From assembly GCF_003259365.1 (NCBI RefSeq), contig NZ_QLLY01000016.1, positions 169,305-233,304 on the forward strand: a stretch of DNA of 64,000 bases, written 5' to 3'. Origin of the DNA: Streptomyces sp. PsTaAH-137. Lineage in GTDB: Bacteria; Actinomycetota; Actinomycetes; Streptomycetales; Streptomycetaceae. Positions 52,785 to 61,132 of the stretch are shown piece by piece; the stretch's first letter is position 1, and each line of letters begins with the position of its first letter. The notes under the pieces are model-generated. The model was not told the DNA's origin. It searched no databases and saw only the letters and a program-made list of their open reading frames with translations. A program made the translations under genes and the position numbers.

Positions 52785-53149
52785 CGCCAAAGGAAGGCTG
52801 CGCCAATCATCACTGCCAAGGTGGTGTTGGCGGCGCTCCAGAACATGAGCTTGGAGTTCGCCCCGTTGACCGTGCGCAAGTCCCCGTCGGCATGGCGACA
52901 GAAGGAGTCGGGCGGGAAGTACTGCGAGACAGGAGTGCCACTCGTGCCGTAGCAGGGCGAGGTCTCAGGAAACAGGAACGGCTGAGCGCGCTGTGAAAGA
53001 GCCCACCCAGCCAACACGGTCAGCCAACCAGCCAGCAAGAAGACGGTCAGCATCCAACTGGGCACCCTCGCGCGCCGTCCCAGCAGCCACACCGTGGCGG
53101 TTGGTATGCCGAAGATGGCAGTCGCGGCGAACAGCAAGATCAGAGACAT
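52763..53149 (-). CDS. Small polytopic membrane protein
   Basis: A 128-aa protein with three TM helices: LILLFAATAIFGIPTATVWLL, MLTVFLLAGWLTVLAGWAL and LMFWSAANTTLAVMIGAAFL. Between the second and third is a Cys-containing loop (SPCYGTSG and DSFCRHAD). The open frame and good codon composition continue upstream to about 53420 without a clear start, so a longer N-terminus is possible. No family is recognised. Confidence 0.6.
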   Translation of the reverse strand: MSLILLFAATAIFGIPTATVWLLGRRARVPSWMLTVFLLAGWLTVLAGWALSQRAQPFLFPETSPCYGTSGTPVSQYFPPDSFCRHADGDLRTVNGANSKLMFWSAANTTLAVMIGAAFLWRHQRSRS

Positions 53150-53547
53150 GATCCCGTCACGATACTGATCAAATATCCGATGGACAGGGCCTGTGCGCTG
53201 GTACAGCGGGAATACCAAGAAAGGTCGGCCCTCGTGGGCTGGCCGCTGCGTCGCCACCAAGCCAGGGACGACGTGGGCATAGAACTGTGGTGTCCCCCGA
53301 GAGTCTCCCTTCTCGAACCGGCGGACCAGCCCGCCCGAGCGCAGCCGTACGCCAGCTACAAGGGAGAGGACGCAGGCGATCTCATCGTCGAGGGTGAGAT
53401 TTACTGCTCGCCTCAAAATGGAAGGAGTTGCGTCCGTGTACGGCACCGAGCTCCAACAGATCCCGGCCTGCAGCCACACAGAACACGTTGGCCGCCCACG
53501 CAGCCGGTGCGGAGGGACGCCCCGAGCCCCTCTCGGCGTGAGCAGCC

Positions 53548-54144
53548 TCAGCCGGTCCGCAGAAGCCGGGAGGACTTCAGACGCTCTCGCGCCCGAATAT
53601 GCAGGTGGCCATCGCGGGGGAAGGAGGGCGGTGCCGCGGGCAGGAGGGTGTCGAAGACGTAGCGGCTCTTCTGTGCAACCCGGCACGATGCCAGGTTGTC
53701 CACCTGGTGCAGGAGGTCGAGACGCTCCAGCCCGTCGGCTTCGAAGGCGTCGAAGGCCCAGTTGGTGAGTGCCTCCAGAGCGCGGGCGGCCACTCCCCGC
53801 CCGCGGGCGTGCGCCGCGGTCCAGTAGCCCACTTCGGCTGCCGGTTCTTCGGAGGTGACCTTCTTGAGGACCACGTTGCCCACCAACTGCGCGCGAACTG
53901 AACCGGGTTGTGTCTCAAGGACAGCGAAGCCGAACCGGTCCCCCGCTGCCCAGCCCTGCTGCTGAGCCTGCACCCAGCGTGTCCCGTCGGAATCGTTGTC
54001 CACGCCAGAGCTCGCCCACCGGCGCAGTGCCCGATCCCGGCTCACCTCGACCAATGCGGCGACGTCTTCCATGCGCCAGGGGCGAAGAACGAGAGCGGGA
54101 GAGACCGGCGACGCGGCCACCTGAAGTACGACCGGGGCACTCAT
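53548..54144 (-). CDS. GNAT-family N-acetyltransferase
   Basis: A 198-aa protein: LVLRPWRMEDVAALVEVSRD at the N-terminus, QLVGNVVLKKV, and the acetyl-CoA motif region EVGYWTAAHARGRGVAARAL, followed by GLERLDLLHQVDNLASCRVA. This is the RimJ/RimL-like GNAT subfamily. ATG 54144 is preferred; a longer start at 54222 would overlap the neighbouring regulator gene by 4 bp. Confidence 0.85.
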   Translation of the reverse strand: MSAPVVLQVAASPVSPALVLRPWRMEDVAALVEVSRDRALRRWASSGVDNDSDGTRWVQAQQQGWAAGDRFGFAVLETQPGSVRAQLVGNVVLKKVTSEEPAAEVGYWTAAHARGRGVAARALEALTNWAFDAFEADGLERLDLLHQVDNLASCRVAQKSRYVFDTLLPAAPPSFPRDGHLHIRARERLKSSRLLRTG

Positions 54145-54218
54145 CAGCCGATGATGTGTGGCGGCGTTTTCACCCGACGCCGGCCGCATCCGCCCCATGA
54201 CGCCTTGTGACCGCCCCG

Positions 54219-55157
54219 TCATCGCCGTGTCCGGGCGCGCAGAGCCTGGACGGACCAGTCGAACACCGGAGCCAGGCTTTCCGGGGCCGGCCAGCCGTTG
54301 ACCACTGCGAGCAGCTGGAGGTACCGCCGCCAGCGCGGTTCGTTCACTCTCTCCAGCCGAGTTGCCAGCCGGCGACGAAGCTCGACGTCGTCGGGGCGGC
54401 CGAGGAGGTGCGCGTAGTGCGCCGTGAACTGCGCGACGATCGGATCAGCCTGGGGCGAGGCCGGGTCGATGCCGGCGGTCACGGCCGGGCCGGCCTGGTC
54501 ACGGACGGCTGCGGTGATGTCGCGGCGCGGGACCGTCACGCCGCTTCGGGCCTGCTCGGCCGCCTGGTCCTCGGCCATCCGCCGCACGACGGCGCGGAAA
54601 CCCGGGTCCAGGGACATTTCGGCCAGCTCCACCCACGCCTGGACCTGCTCTGTCTTCGGGTTACGGGGCAACTCGGGGGTCATCGAGCGCATGACCCCCG
54701 CAAAGGTGGGGGCGGCGTCAAGACCGCCGAAGACGGCGTCGAGGAAATCGCCGGTCAGACGGCTGCGTTCGTCCTTGGAAAGCCGGGCCAGCTGGTGCAT
54801 GCGTTCCGTCTCCTCCGGTGTGGACCCGCGCTCGGCCACCGCCGTCAGCACCGCGCGCCGCAGGCGCAGGACGCGGATCTGCACCGTCAGTGCTTCGGCA
54901 TGAGCTGCGGCGACCTCCGGAAGCGAGAGCTCACGGTCCACGACCTTTCGGATCGTGGGAAGGTCCAGTCCCAGCTCGCGCAGGGTGCGCACGAGGTCCA
55001 GGCGTGCGACGGCGTCGATGCTGTAGAGGCGGTAGCCAGCCGGGCTGCGGTCGGTCGGCGCCACGATTCCGCGATCGGAGTAGAACCGAATGGTCTTGAC
55101 CGTGAAACCGGTCCGTCGAGCAAGTTCACCGATCGAGTAGAGCGTGTCGCCGTTCAT
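54219..55157 (-). CDS. MerR-family transcriptional regulator
   Basis: A 312-aa regulator. The N-terminal MerR winged helix is canonical (YSIGELARRTGFTVKTIRFY ... GYRLYSIDAVARLDLVRTLR), followed by a dimerisation helix and a C-terminal helical region of about 200 residues with no metal-binding Cys cluster, so it probably senses a small organic ligand or interacts with another protein. GGGGAC just before ATG 55157 may serve as ribosome-binding site. Confidence 0.88.
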   Translation of the reverse strand: MNGDTLYSIGELARRTGFTVKTIRFYSDRGIVAPTDRSPAGYRLYSIDAVARLDLVRTLRELGLDLPTIRKVVDRELSLPEVAAAHAEALTVQIRVLRLRRAVLTAVAERGSTPEETERMHQLARLSKDERSRLTGDFLDAVFGGLDAAPTFAGVMRSMTPELPRNPKTEQVQAWVELAEMSLDPGFRAVVRRMAEDQAAEQARSGVTVPRRDITAAVRDQAGPAVTAGIDPASPQADPIVAQFTAHYAHLLGRPDDVELRRRLATRLERVNEPRWRRYLQLLAVVNGWPAPESLAPVFDWSVQALRARTRR

Positions 55158-55318
55158 GTCCCCACCTTCGTGTCTCCCCCCACGGGAGACTCAAGTCCCT
55201 TCGCCTGCCGGCAGGCAACCACTCCTCATCCACACGTCGTGACAATTCCTATTGCCGGACCAGGGCGGACGACTCGCCGTCGGTACGCTGCCCGGGCCGG
55301 AACAGGACGTCTGGTCGG

Positions 55319-55691
55319 TCAGTTGCGCGAGTCGAGCTCCTTGCGGCCGTAAAGGGCCGCGGGCTTTCCCGTGAGCAAGGCCCAGTAGCGGTCCCCGAAG
55401 GACCAGTGCCACCACTCCGTGGGGTAGTTCACCAGCCCTGCGGCCGTGAGCACGGTGCCCAGCAGCTTCCGGTTGGCGCGGGCTTCCTCGCTGATGTCCG
55501 GGGCGTGGGTGTAGCAGGCGCCGGCACTCTCCTCGGGGTCCGCGTTCATGCGCGTGCCGAGGTCCAGTTCGCGTCCGTCGGCGTCGGCGAGAGTGTCGGC
55601 CGCCGGGGCGGACGTCCACGAGGCGTTCGCCGGACTCGATCAGGGGCACGGCGGCGACCTTCGGATCCGACATCAGGACGATCGCGTTCAT
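55319..55691 (-). pseudogene. D-alanyl-D-alanine dipeptidase (VanX-like) with internal deletion
   Basis: The start (MNAIVLMSDPKVAAVPLIES, then GERLVDVR) and the end (the segment running from DLGTRMNADPEESAGACYTH to EWWHWSFGDRYWA) are clear VanX family sequence. They lie in different frames and are joined across a deletion near 55605-55620. Around 100 middle residues are missing, including the SxHxxGxAxD zinc-ligand segment. The catalytic Glu of the EWWHW motif remains. The reading-frame change plus lost ligands make it inactive. Confidence 0.78.
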
Positions 55692-55702
55692 GGGGCCGCC
55701 CT

Positions 55703-56251
55703 TCATCCGGCCGGGACGGCCGGCGCGCGCACGCCGAACCACTGCTCGGCGCCGTACTCCTCGAACCGTTCGACCTCGGTGAAGCCCAGTCTCGCCGCGA
55801 GGCGCATCGCCCGGCGGTTGGTGCTCTGAGTGGAGAGCACCACGGGTTCGCCGGGCCGTGCGCCGGTGAACCAGTTGAGTGCCGCCGCGCACGCCTCGAA
55901 GGCGTACCCGTGTCCCCACGCCTCGGGCAGGAACAGGTAACCGAGTTCGGTCTCTCCGGCTTCGGGGCGGACGTGTCCCCGGCGTTCGGCGCCGCGGGGG
56001 TCGAGCGTGATCATGCCGATCATCGTTCCGTCGAGTTCGACCACGAAACAACCGGGGCGTCGGCCGGGCACTTCGGGCATCGCGCGTTCAAGTCTGTCGC
56101 GAGTCCGGGCGCCGCCGATGTAGGTGCCCACCTCGGGCGAGGCGAACAGTTCGACGAAGGCCGTACGGTCGCGGGCCTCGGACGCGCGGAGCACGAGCCG
56201 TTCGGTCGGTATCGGAGTCGTCGGCCAGGTGAAGGTTCCAGGTTCGATCAT
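55703..56251 (-). CDS. GNAT-family N-acetyltransferase
   Basis: A 182-aa protein starting at ATG 56251: TERLVLRASEARDRTAFVEL at the N-terminus, MIGMITLDPR, and the acetyl-CoA-binding region ELGYLFLPEAWGHGYAFEAC, then STQSTNRRAMRLAARLGF. It is a RimJ/RimL-like member and the third GNAT gene in the window. It lies directly upstream of the vanX-like pseudogene. Confidence 0.87.
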   Translation of the reverse strand: MIEPGTFTWPTTPIPTERLVLRASEARDRTAFVELFASPEVGTYIGGARTRDRLERAMPEVPGRRPGCFVVELDGTMIGMITLDPRGAERRGHVRPEAGETELGYLFLPEAWGHGYAFEACAAALNWFTGARPGEPVVLSTQSTNRRAMRLAARLGFTEVERFEEYGAEQWFGVRAPAVPAG

Positions 56252-56293
56252 GGCGGGGAACCTATCGCACGCCCCACGAGGAGGATCGGCGGA

Positions 56294-56409
56294 GAAGCCT
56301 GGCGCCTCCTGCGGAAACTCCGCTGCAGCACCAACCGCATCACCGCGATCGTCCAGGCCGTTCTCGTCCTTCACCACGCGTCAGCGTGAGGTTGGAAAAG
56401 GCTCAGTGG
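56294..56409 (+). mobile_element. IS5-family remnant (transposase 3' end)
   Basis: The plus-strand frame encodes EAWRLLRKLRCSTNRITAIV and QAVLVLHHASA, nearly identical to the C-terminus of the transposase at 51.2 kb, and is followed by GAGGTTGGAAAAGGCTC, which resembles that element's end. The rest of the IS is missing. Confidence 0.82.
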
Positions 56410-56463
56410 CTTCGCGGCCGGTGAAAATCGCAGTGCTGGCGCCCCGTGGGTGGCAAGGGCGAA

Positions 56464-57339
56464 TCACTGAGGGGCGAGCTGCTGCCGGGCTGTGGTGACG
56501 GCGGTCTGCCAGGTGCGGGCGGGTTCGTCGTGCTCGGTGGCGAGTTCGCTGGCGAGTCCGCGGTGATAGCCGCTCTCCTGCAGGCGGGCGAGCGCGGTGG
56601 CGACGCGTCGGTCCCGCGCGGAGGCGAGTTCCTCGGGGCTGAGCGCGGTGGTGCCCTGCCGGGCTTGGCGGACGGCGCGCTGCCAGGCGGCTTCGGATCC
56701 GCCGTGGAGTTGGGCGAGTTCGGCGGCGACGCCGTGGCGGTAGCCGCCGGTGGACTGCAGGTGCTCGGTGGCGGTGGCGATGCGCTGGGCTACTTCGGGG
56801 GTGACGGTGCCTGCGGGTACGCCGCCGGGTCCGCCGCTGATCCGGCCGCTGACTCCGGTGTTGTCGCCGGTTCGGCGGCGGTCGAAGTCCTGGAGATCGC
56901 CGCGGCGGAACGCGGGGATGGGGCGGCCGGAAGGGCCCTCGACGGTGCCGCACGGCTCGGGAAAGTAGCCGGGGTTGTCCTTGAGGTACTTCCGGATCGC
57001 GGAGGCGCTGGCGTAGTTCAGTGCGTGTGCGGCCTCGTTGATGGACAGCACGTCGTCGGGGTCGCCCTGGTGCAGCTCGGGGCGGGCCGTCTTCACCCGG
57101 TCCTGCTTGGACTGCTTGAGCCAGGCGTGGAAGCGGTCGAACTGCTCCAGGTCGTAGTAGTCGGTCCGGTCGACGGTGGCGGCCTTGTCCGGGTGACGGA
57201 ACTCCTCGGGCTGCTCGAGACGCTTGGCGAACCAGTTCTTCGCGGTGGGCATGCTGGCGCCGCTGCGCTCGGCGATGCCGGCGCGGCTGATGAGCGTTCG
57301 GCCGTCGACGACGAGGGTGAGCGGGCGCTGCGGGCTCAT
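56464..57339 (-). CDS. Helix-turn-helix protein of the mobile module
   Basis: A 291-aa protein. ATG 57339 follows GGGAGA. Two helix-turn-helix-like segments are visible: residues about 12-36 (LISRAGIAERSGASMPTAKN) and 95-120 (SINEAAHALNYASASAIRKY). The C-terminal half is built from a repeated motif (AELAQLHGGSEAAWQRAVRQ and ASELATEHDEPARTWQTAVT). Similar proteins occur on actinomycete plasmids and integrative elements. It is preceded by a promoter and a CGGCAA-loop leader. Confidence 0.7.
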   Translation of the reverse strand: MSPQRPLTLVVDGRTLISRAGIAERSGASMPTAKNWFAKRLEQPEEFRHPDKAATVDRTDYYDLEQFDRFHAWLKQSKQDRVKTARPELHQGDPDDVLSINEAAHALNYASASAIRKYLKDNPGYFPEPCGTVEGPSGRPIPAFRRGDLQDFDRRRTGDNTGVSGRISGGPGGVPAGTVTPEVAQRIATATEHLQSTGGYRHGVAAELAQLHGGSEAAWQRAVRQARQGTTALSPEELASARDRRVATALARLQESGYHRGLASELATEHDEPARTWQTAVTTARQQLAPQ

Positions 57340-57409
57340 GGTCGTGTCTCCCGTTCGGGTCGTGGCCGTATCGGCCGCGGGCGTCGGTATGCTGGTCGGA
57401 CTCCTTCCT

Positions 57410-57465
57410 TGGTGGGTTGGAGTCCAGATGGCCGGTGGGGCGTTCGGCCGGGTTTGCCGACCCGG
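57410..57465 (-). promoter_or_regulatory. CGGCAA-loop leader element, copy 1
   Basis: In the minus-strand transcript a stem CCGGGT/ACCCGG with loop CGGCAA (57465-57448) is followed 27 nt later by CCAACCCACCA (57420-57410) and then AGGAAGGAG. It lies in the leader between the promoter at 57.55 kb and the gene starting at 57339. Confidence 0.7.
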
Positions 57466-57542
57466 GTCGACACCGTGAGGTGTTCCCCAGCCGGCCATCG
57501 CTTGTTGACCGACCAGCAAAGCCGCTTAATCCTTACGGGCTA

Positions 57543-57571
57543 ACTATGCGCTTTGTTGTGTCTGGTGTCAA
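57543..57571 (-). promoter_or_regulatory. Promoter of the 57.3-kb helix-turn-helix gene
   Basis: TTGACA (57571-57566), a 17-bp spacer and CATAGT (57548-57543) read on the minus strand in an AT-rich patch. Transcription from here would include leader copy 1 in a roughly 200-nt 5' untranslated region. Confidence 0.65.
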
Positions 57572-58212
57572 CGCAGCACGGAGGAACCGGCCGCGGCTGA
57601 TGCGCGCAGCCGGCCGCGGGCCTGCTCCGCCCGCAGCTCCTGCCACTTGCCGCGCGCCTGCCTGCGAACGTCCCGCGCCCAGGCGGCTACCTGGTCGGAC
57701 AGGGCGGTCAGCGCGTCGACGGCCGGGTCGGTGCTGGTGCGCCTGCGGTCACGCAGGCGGGCCCGCTCGGCCTCGGCCTCGGTGACGGTGTGGGCGAGCA
57801 GCCCGTTCAGCCCGGTGACGCGCTCGGTGCGCATCCATCGGCAGGCGCCGGTGCCCTCCTGCTCCATGACGACCAGGGAGACGCCGAGGTGCAGGCCGGT
57901 CCCGGCGGTGATCGACAGATCGAGGAGGCAGGTGACGCGGGGGTCGTGCCACGGGGTGTGCGGGTAGAGCGCGCAGGGTGAGGGGATCGGGGCTGTGGCG
58001 CGCTGGCGCAGGGCGGCGCTGAGTCCGTCGAGGGTGGGCGGCTGCATCTGCATGAACCGGCCGTGCAGGTAGCCGGTGATGACCGGCAGCTGCCAGGCGG
58101 GCGTACCGAAGGGGGAACTCGGCATCGACAGTGCGGTTTGCTCGGTGCGGCGGTCGGGGTGGGTTACGGAGGCCTGGATGACGCACAGCGGGCCGTCGGT
58201 GGGGTTCAGCAC
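57568..58212 (-). CDS. Hypothetical protein with CGGCAA-type leader
   Basis: A 214-aa protein starting at GTG 58212, six bases after AGGAG, itself fused to the CCAACCCACCA leader motif. The N-terminal half is mixed alpha/beta (PVITGYLHGRFMQMQPPTLD and CLLDLSITAGTGLHLGVSLV). The C-terminal half is a charged helix, possibly coiled coil (EAEAERARLRDRRR and VAAWARDVRRQARGKWQELR). No family is recognised. Confidence 0.7.
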   Translation of the reverse strand: MLNPTDGPLCVIQASVTHPDRRTEQTALSMPSSPFGTPAWQLPVITGYLHGRFMQMQPPTLDGLSAALRQRATAPIPSPCALYPHTPWHDPRVTCLLDLSITAGTGLHLGVSLVVMEQEGTGACRWMRTERVTGLNGLLAHTVTEAEAERARLRDRRRTSTDPAVDALTALSDQVAAWARDVRRQARGKWQELRAEQARGRLRASAAAGSSVLR

Positions 58213-58222
58213 GAAAGACTCC

Positions 58223-58275
58223 TGGTGGGTTGAGTGGCAGGGGGGGGCGGTCCGCAGTTGCCGCTGCGGACCGCC
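58223..58275 (-). promoter_or_regulatory. CGGCAA-loop leader element, copy 2
   Basis: A perfect 12-bp stem GGCGGTCCGCAG/CTGCGGACCGCC closes the loop CGGCAA (58275-58246). CAACCCACCA (58232-58223) follows 13 nt later and runs directly into the AGGAG ribosome-binding site of the 58.2-kb gene. Confidence 0.75.
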
Positions 58276-58349
58276 TGGTCAGGTGGCGTGAATTGCGTGG
58301 CTGCCGCCGCTGCGACGCTGGCTGTCGGCGATGGTGCGCGCCGGTGGCG

Positions 58350-58769
58350 TCACCACATCCGTCCGGCGGTCTCGTGCCACTCGGGTTCCTCGCCGTCCTC
58401 GAAGGGCTCGATCACGCCTTTGGTGCCGACGTCGCCGTCCTGGTAGCGCAGTGCGCCGTCGAACTCGTGGTCCGGGCCCAGCCAGGCGGACAGGGCCATG
58501 AGGCGGTGGTTGATCGTGAAGGAGTAGGCCTCAGGGTCGCGGACGCGCAGGTGCTTGATGGCCGCCGGGCGGCCTTCGCTGTCGGTGCCGCTGGCCGGGT
58601 CGGGCACGAGCACCCAGGCCTCGCGCGTGAGCAGTGCCGTCAGCTCGGTCTCCCCGATGCCGTGCGGGGCGACGTGGAAGTCTCCGCCGTCGATCAGCTC
58701 CCACAACTGCGCCAGCGGGACGGGCGGGTACAGCTCGATGGTTCCTTCGACGCTGAAGTCGACTGCCAT
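58350..58769 (-). CDS. Hypothetical protein with CGGCAA-type leader
   Basis: A 139-aa acidic soluble protein starting at ATG 58769 behind GAGGAGA. Visible features are an N-terminal strand/helix (FSVEGTIELYPPVPLAQLWE), a middle region (AIKHLRVRDPEAYSFTINHR) and an acidic tail (GVIEPFEDGEEPEWHETA). Homologous small proteins occur on Streptomyces mobile elements, but I assign no function. Confidence 0.7.
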   Translation of the reverse strand: MAVDFSVEGTIELYPPVPLAQLWELIDGGDFHVAPHGIGETELTALLTREAWVLVPDPASGTDSEGRPAAIKHLRVRDPEAYSFTINHRLMALSAWLGPDHEFDGALRYQDGDVGTKGVIEPFEDGEEPEWHETAGRMW

Positions 58770-58788
58770 GGGTGGTCTCCTCATGTGC

Positions 58789-58828
58789 TGGTGGGTCGGA
58801 GCCGGACGCGGTTGCCGCCGCGTCCGGC
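58789..58828 (-). promoter_or_regulatory. CGGCAA-loop leader element, copy 3
   Basis: A perfect 11-bp stem GCCGGACGCGG/CCGCGTCCGGC encloses the loop CGGCAA (58828-58801), followed at once by CCGACCCACCAG (58800-58789) and then GAGGAGA and ATG 58769. Confidence 0.75.
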
Positions 58829-58845
58829 GTGGTCGGGTCGGTTGG

Positions 58846-59598
58846 TCAGGGACGGTCGCGCAGTTCGGTGAGGGGCAGCGGGCGCACGGTGCCGCCGCGG
58901 CGGTCGCGCAGGATCGCGACGTCGCCCAGCAGCGCGCGCAGCTTGAACTCCTCGATCGCGGCCCGGTCGAAGCGGTCGGGCAGGACATCGCGCAGGAGCT
59001 TCCACTGGCGCTGTCCCGCGCGCACGCAGGTGCCGCCGCAGTTGTTGTGGCTGAAGCCGAGGTCATACAGGCGGGGCGGGCGCACCCCGGTGGCGCGTAC
59101 CTCGTCGAGCAGCTGCTGCTTGGTGCGGTCGGGCCCGGCGGTGAGCGGGAACTCGACCGGCCAGGGTGCCCAGTTGCGCACGATCGCCGGTGTGCGGGCC
59201 CGGTCCCGTGCGGTGGGCTCGATGCCGACGTAGACGATCGCGCGGTCCGCCGGGGCGTGGCGCTCCATCCATGCGCGGCAGGGCAGTTGCTTGAGCACGG
59301 TGGTGCAGGGGGCCAGCCGGTCGTTGCCGAGGAAACGGCGGTCGTGGAAGACCTCCCAGGGGGTGCGGCCGTCGCGGACGATGGTCAGCGGAACGTTGAG
59401 CAGGGCGGCGGTGTCGTCGCTGAACCGCCACAGGTCCTCGTCCTCGATGCCGGTGTCTGCGATGAGCAGGGTCATGCGGTCGGTGCCGTGGGTGCGGGCG
59501 ACGTGCAGAGCGGTGAGGAACGAGCCGACGCCGCCGCTGAACTGGACGACGTGGCGTGGCTGCGGTGCGGTGTTGCGGCGTGACGGTGTGGTCGGCAT
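58846..59598 (-). CDS. PP-loop ATPase of the PAPS-reductase family
   Basis: A 250-aa protein with the adenine-nucleotide-alpha-hydrolase PP-loop SGGVGS near residue 20, a LLIADTGIEDED strand, and two Cys motifs: APCTTVLKQLPC and NNCGGTCVRAGQ. The layout matches phage- and plasmid-encoded phosphoadenosine-phosphosulfate-reductase-like proteins, many of which act in nucleic-acid modification and not sulfate assimilation. It lies just downstream of a cytosine methyltransferase gene, separated by a strong terminator-like hairpin. Confidence 0.82.
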   Translation of the reverse strand: MPTTPSRRNTAPQPRHVVQFSGGVGSFLTALHVARTHGTDRMTLLIADTGIEDEDLWRFSDDTAALLNVPLTIVRDGRTPWEVFHDRRFLGNDRLAPCTTVLKQLPCRAWMERHAPADRAIVYVGIEPTARDRARTPAIVRNWAPWPVEFPLTAGPDRTKQQLLDEVRATGVRPPRLYDLGFSHNNCGGTCVRAGQRQWKLLRDVLPDRFDRAAIEEFKLRALLGDVAILRDRRGGTVRPLPLTELRDRP

Positions 59599-59638
59599 GT
59601 GCGCGTCCTTCGACAGCAGGGGCGGGGCGGGCGCGGGC

Positions 59639-59681
59639 CATCGCCCCGGGCGCCGCGCGGTGCGGGGCGCCCGGGGCGATG
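59639..59681 (-). terminator. Perfect 16-bp hairpin between methyltransferase and PP-loop genes
   Basis: Arms CATCGCCCCGGGCGCC (59639-59654) and its exact complement (59666-59681) with an 11-nt loop lie 8 bp after the methyltransferase stop and 41 bp before the PP-loop gene. It is a likely terminator or attenuator. Confidence 0.7.
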
Positions 59682-59688
59682 GGGGGTG

Positions 59689-60969
59689 TCAGGCGAGGCA
59701 GGGGAGCAGGCGTCCGCCGAGCCAGCGGGCGGCGTTCACACTGACGGCGTTGCCGGTCTGCAGGATCATCTCGGTCACGTTGCCGTGCAGGATGTAGCCG
59801 TCCGGGAGGCGCTGGGCACGCATGAGCTCGCGCGGGGTGAACATGCGCAGCGTGCAGTCGTCGACGCTGGCGGCCGGTGTGACCAGGGAGTGGTGGGGCT
59901 TGGTCGCAAGGGTGGTCATCGGCTCGCCGGTGGTGCGGGGCAGGCCCTTGCGCCCGATGGGGACGACCAGGGCGTGATGGCGTCCCTGCGCGTTGAGGGT
60001 GGGCACCGGACCGTTGACGGAGACGGCGGTGCCGTTGTTGCGCAGCATGGCGACGTGCGGGGCGGGGCCGAACATCTGCAGGCCCTGGGCGACGCGGGCG
60101 CGAGTGGTGGCGGCGTAGGGCGTGAAGACCTTGCGGTTGGGGCGGCCGTCACCAATGCGGGTTCCCGGTACGTCCCATTCGATGATGTCGGACACCGGGC
60201 GGGTGTGCGGAACGAGGATCTCGCCGCAACCGGTGTTCGGGCAGCGGTAGTCGTACTGCTCACCCCACTTGCCGACGCGTCGGCGGCGGGGGTTGCGCCA
60301 GACCTGCACGGCGCGGACCGGACCGCACTCGGGGCAGGTCGCGGCGGGGCGCACCGCAAGATCGGGCAGCGCAATGCCCTCGCGGGTGAACACGACATAC
60401 AGGCGGTCGCGCAGCTGCGGGGCGAGAAGGTTGTCCTCGTCGAGACCGCCCAGGTGCGCGGACGACGCGCACACGATCTGGTGGTTGTAGCCGAGGATCC
60501 TCATTCCGCTCAGCCACCAGTCGAACAGCTCCCAGTCGGTGGCGAACTCGATGACGTTCTCGCACAGCACGGCGTCGTAGCGGTGAATGTCGGTAGCGGC
60601 GAGGATGTCGAGCGCGGTTGCCCGGGTCCGCTCGAACGTCTCGGGGGCGGCGTCTCCCTCAAGCTCCAGCGCGAGCTGGCCACGGGTGCGCTTGCGGCCT
60701 CCGCACGGTGCGATCTCGGTGCAGATCGGCGACCCCCACAGGATGCGGGTGCGCGGCAGGCGGCGCTTGTCGTAGTTGTTCAGGTCGGCGCAGATGTGCT
60801 CGGCCATCGGGTGGTTGGCCACATGGGTGCGGATGGAGACGGGGTCGTGGTTGGCGGCCAGGCGCAGGATGTACCCGGCCTCCACCAGGCCGGTTGCGCT
60901 GCCGCCGGCACCGCAGAACATGTCGGTGAAATCGAGGTCGTGCAGGGGGCGCCGCGGGATCAGGAGCAT
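59689..60969 (-). CDS. C5-cytosine methyltransferase-like protein
   Basis: A 426-aa protein; ATG 60969 follows AAGGA. It has most DNA (cytosine-5)-methyltransferase motifs: I (DMFCGAGGSATGL), VI (LCENVIEFA), VIII (QLRDRLYVVF), a region like IX (FTPRELMRAQRLPDGY) and X (GNAVSVNAARWLGG). Motif IV reads GSPICTEIAP in place of the usual PPCQ, keeping a Cys in a changed context. A four-Cys zinc-ribbon (CPECG ... CPNTGCG) is inserted in the target-recognition region. It is typical of phages and mobile elements, where it may modify host or element DNA. Confidence 0.88.
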   Translation of the reverse strand: MLLIPRRPLHDLDFTDMFCGAGGSATGLVEAGYILRLAANHDPVSIRTHVANHPMAEHICADLNNYDKRRLPRTRILWGSPICTEIAPCGGRKRTRGQLALELEGDAAPETFERTRATALDILAATDIHRYDAVLCENVIEFATDWELFDWWLSGMRILGYNHQIVCASSAHLGGLDEDNLLAPQLRDRLYVVFTREGIALPDLAVRPAATCPECGPVRAVQVWRNPRRRRVGKWGEQYDYRCPNTGCGEILVPHTRPVSDIIEWDVPGTRIGDGRPNRKVFTPYAATTRARVAQGLQMFGPAPHVAMLRNNGTAVSVNGPVPTLNAQGRHHALVVPIGRKGLPRTTGEPMTTLATKPHHSLVTPAASVDDCTLRMFTPRELMRAQRLPDGYILHGNVTEMILQTGNAVSVNAARWLGGRLLPCLA

Positions 60970-60989
60970 GGTCGGGATGTCCTTCATAG

Positions 60990-61026
60990 CTGGTGGGCTG
61001 GACGCGCCCGTCCGGTTGCCGCCGGA
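60990..61026 (-). promoter_or_regulatory. CGGCAA-loop leader element, copy 4
   Basis: A 5-bp stem TCCGG/CCGGA with loop CGGCAA (61026-61011) is followed by CCAGCCCACCAG (61001-60990) and AAGGA ahead of the methyltransferase start at 60969. Confidence 0.68.
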
Positions 61027-61093
61027 GAGGCGCGGTGGTCCGGTGCCCGGGAAGGGCTCGGCACCAGGGGCGTAGGCACGGACTGCCGGGCTG

Positions 61094-61124
61094 GGCGGGC
61101 GCGGCTCGGTATGCCGCGCCCGCC
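61094..61124 (-). terminator. Perfect 12-bp hairpin after the 61.1-kb gene
   Basis: Arms GGCGGGCGCGGC and GCCGCGCCCGCC around a 7-nt loop lie 9 bp downstream of the stop at 61133. It is a likely terminator, separate from the leader hairpin 70 bp further on. Confidence 0.65.
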
Positions 61125-61132
61125 TGCTGGGG

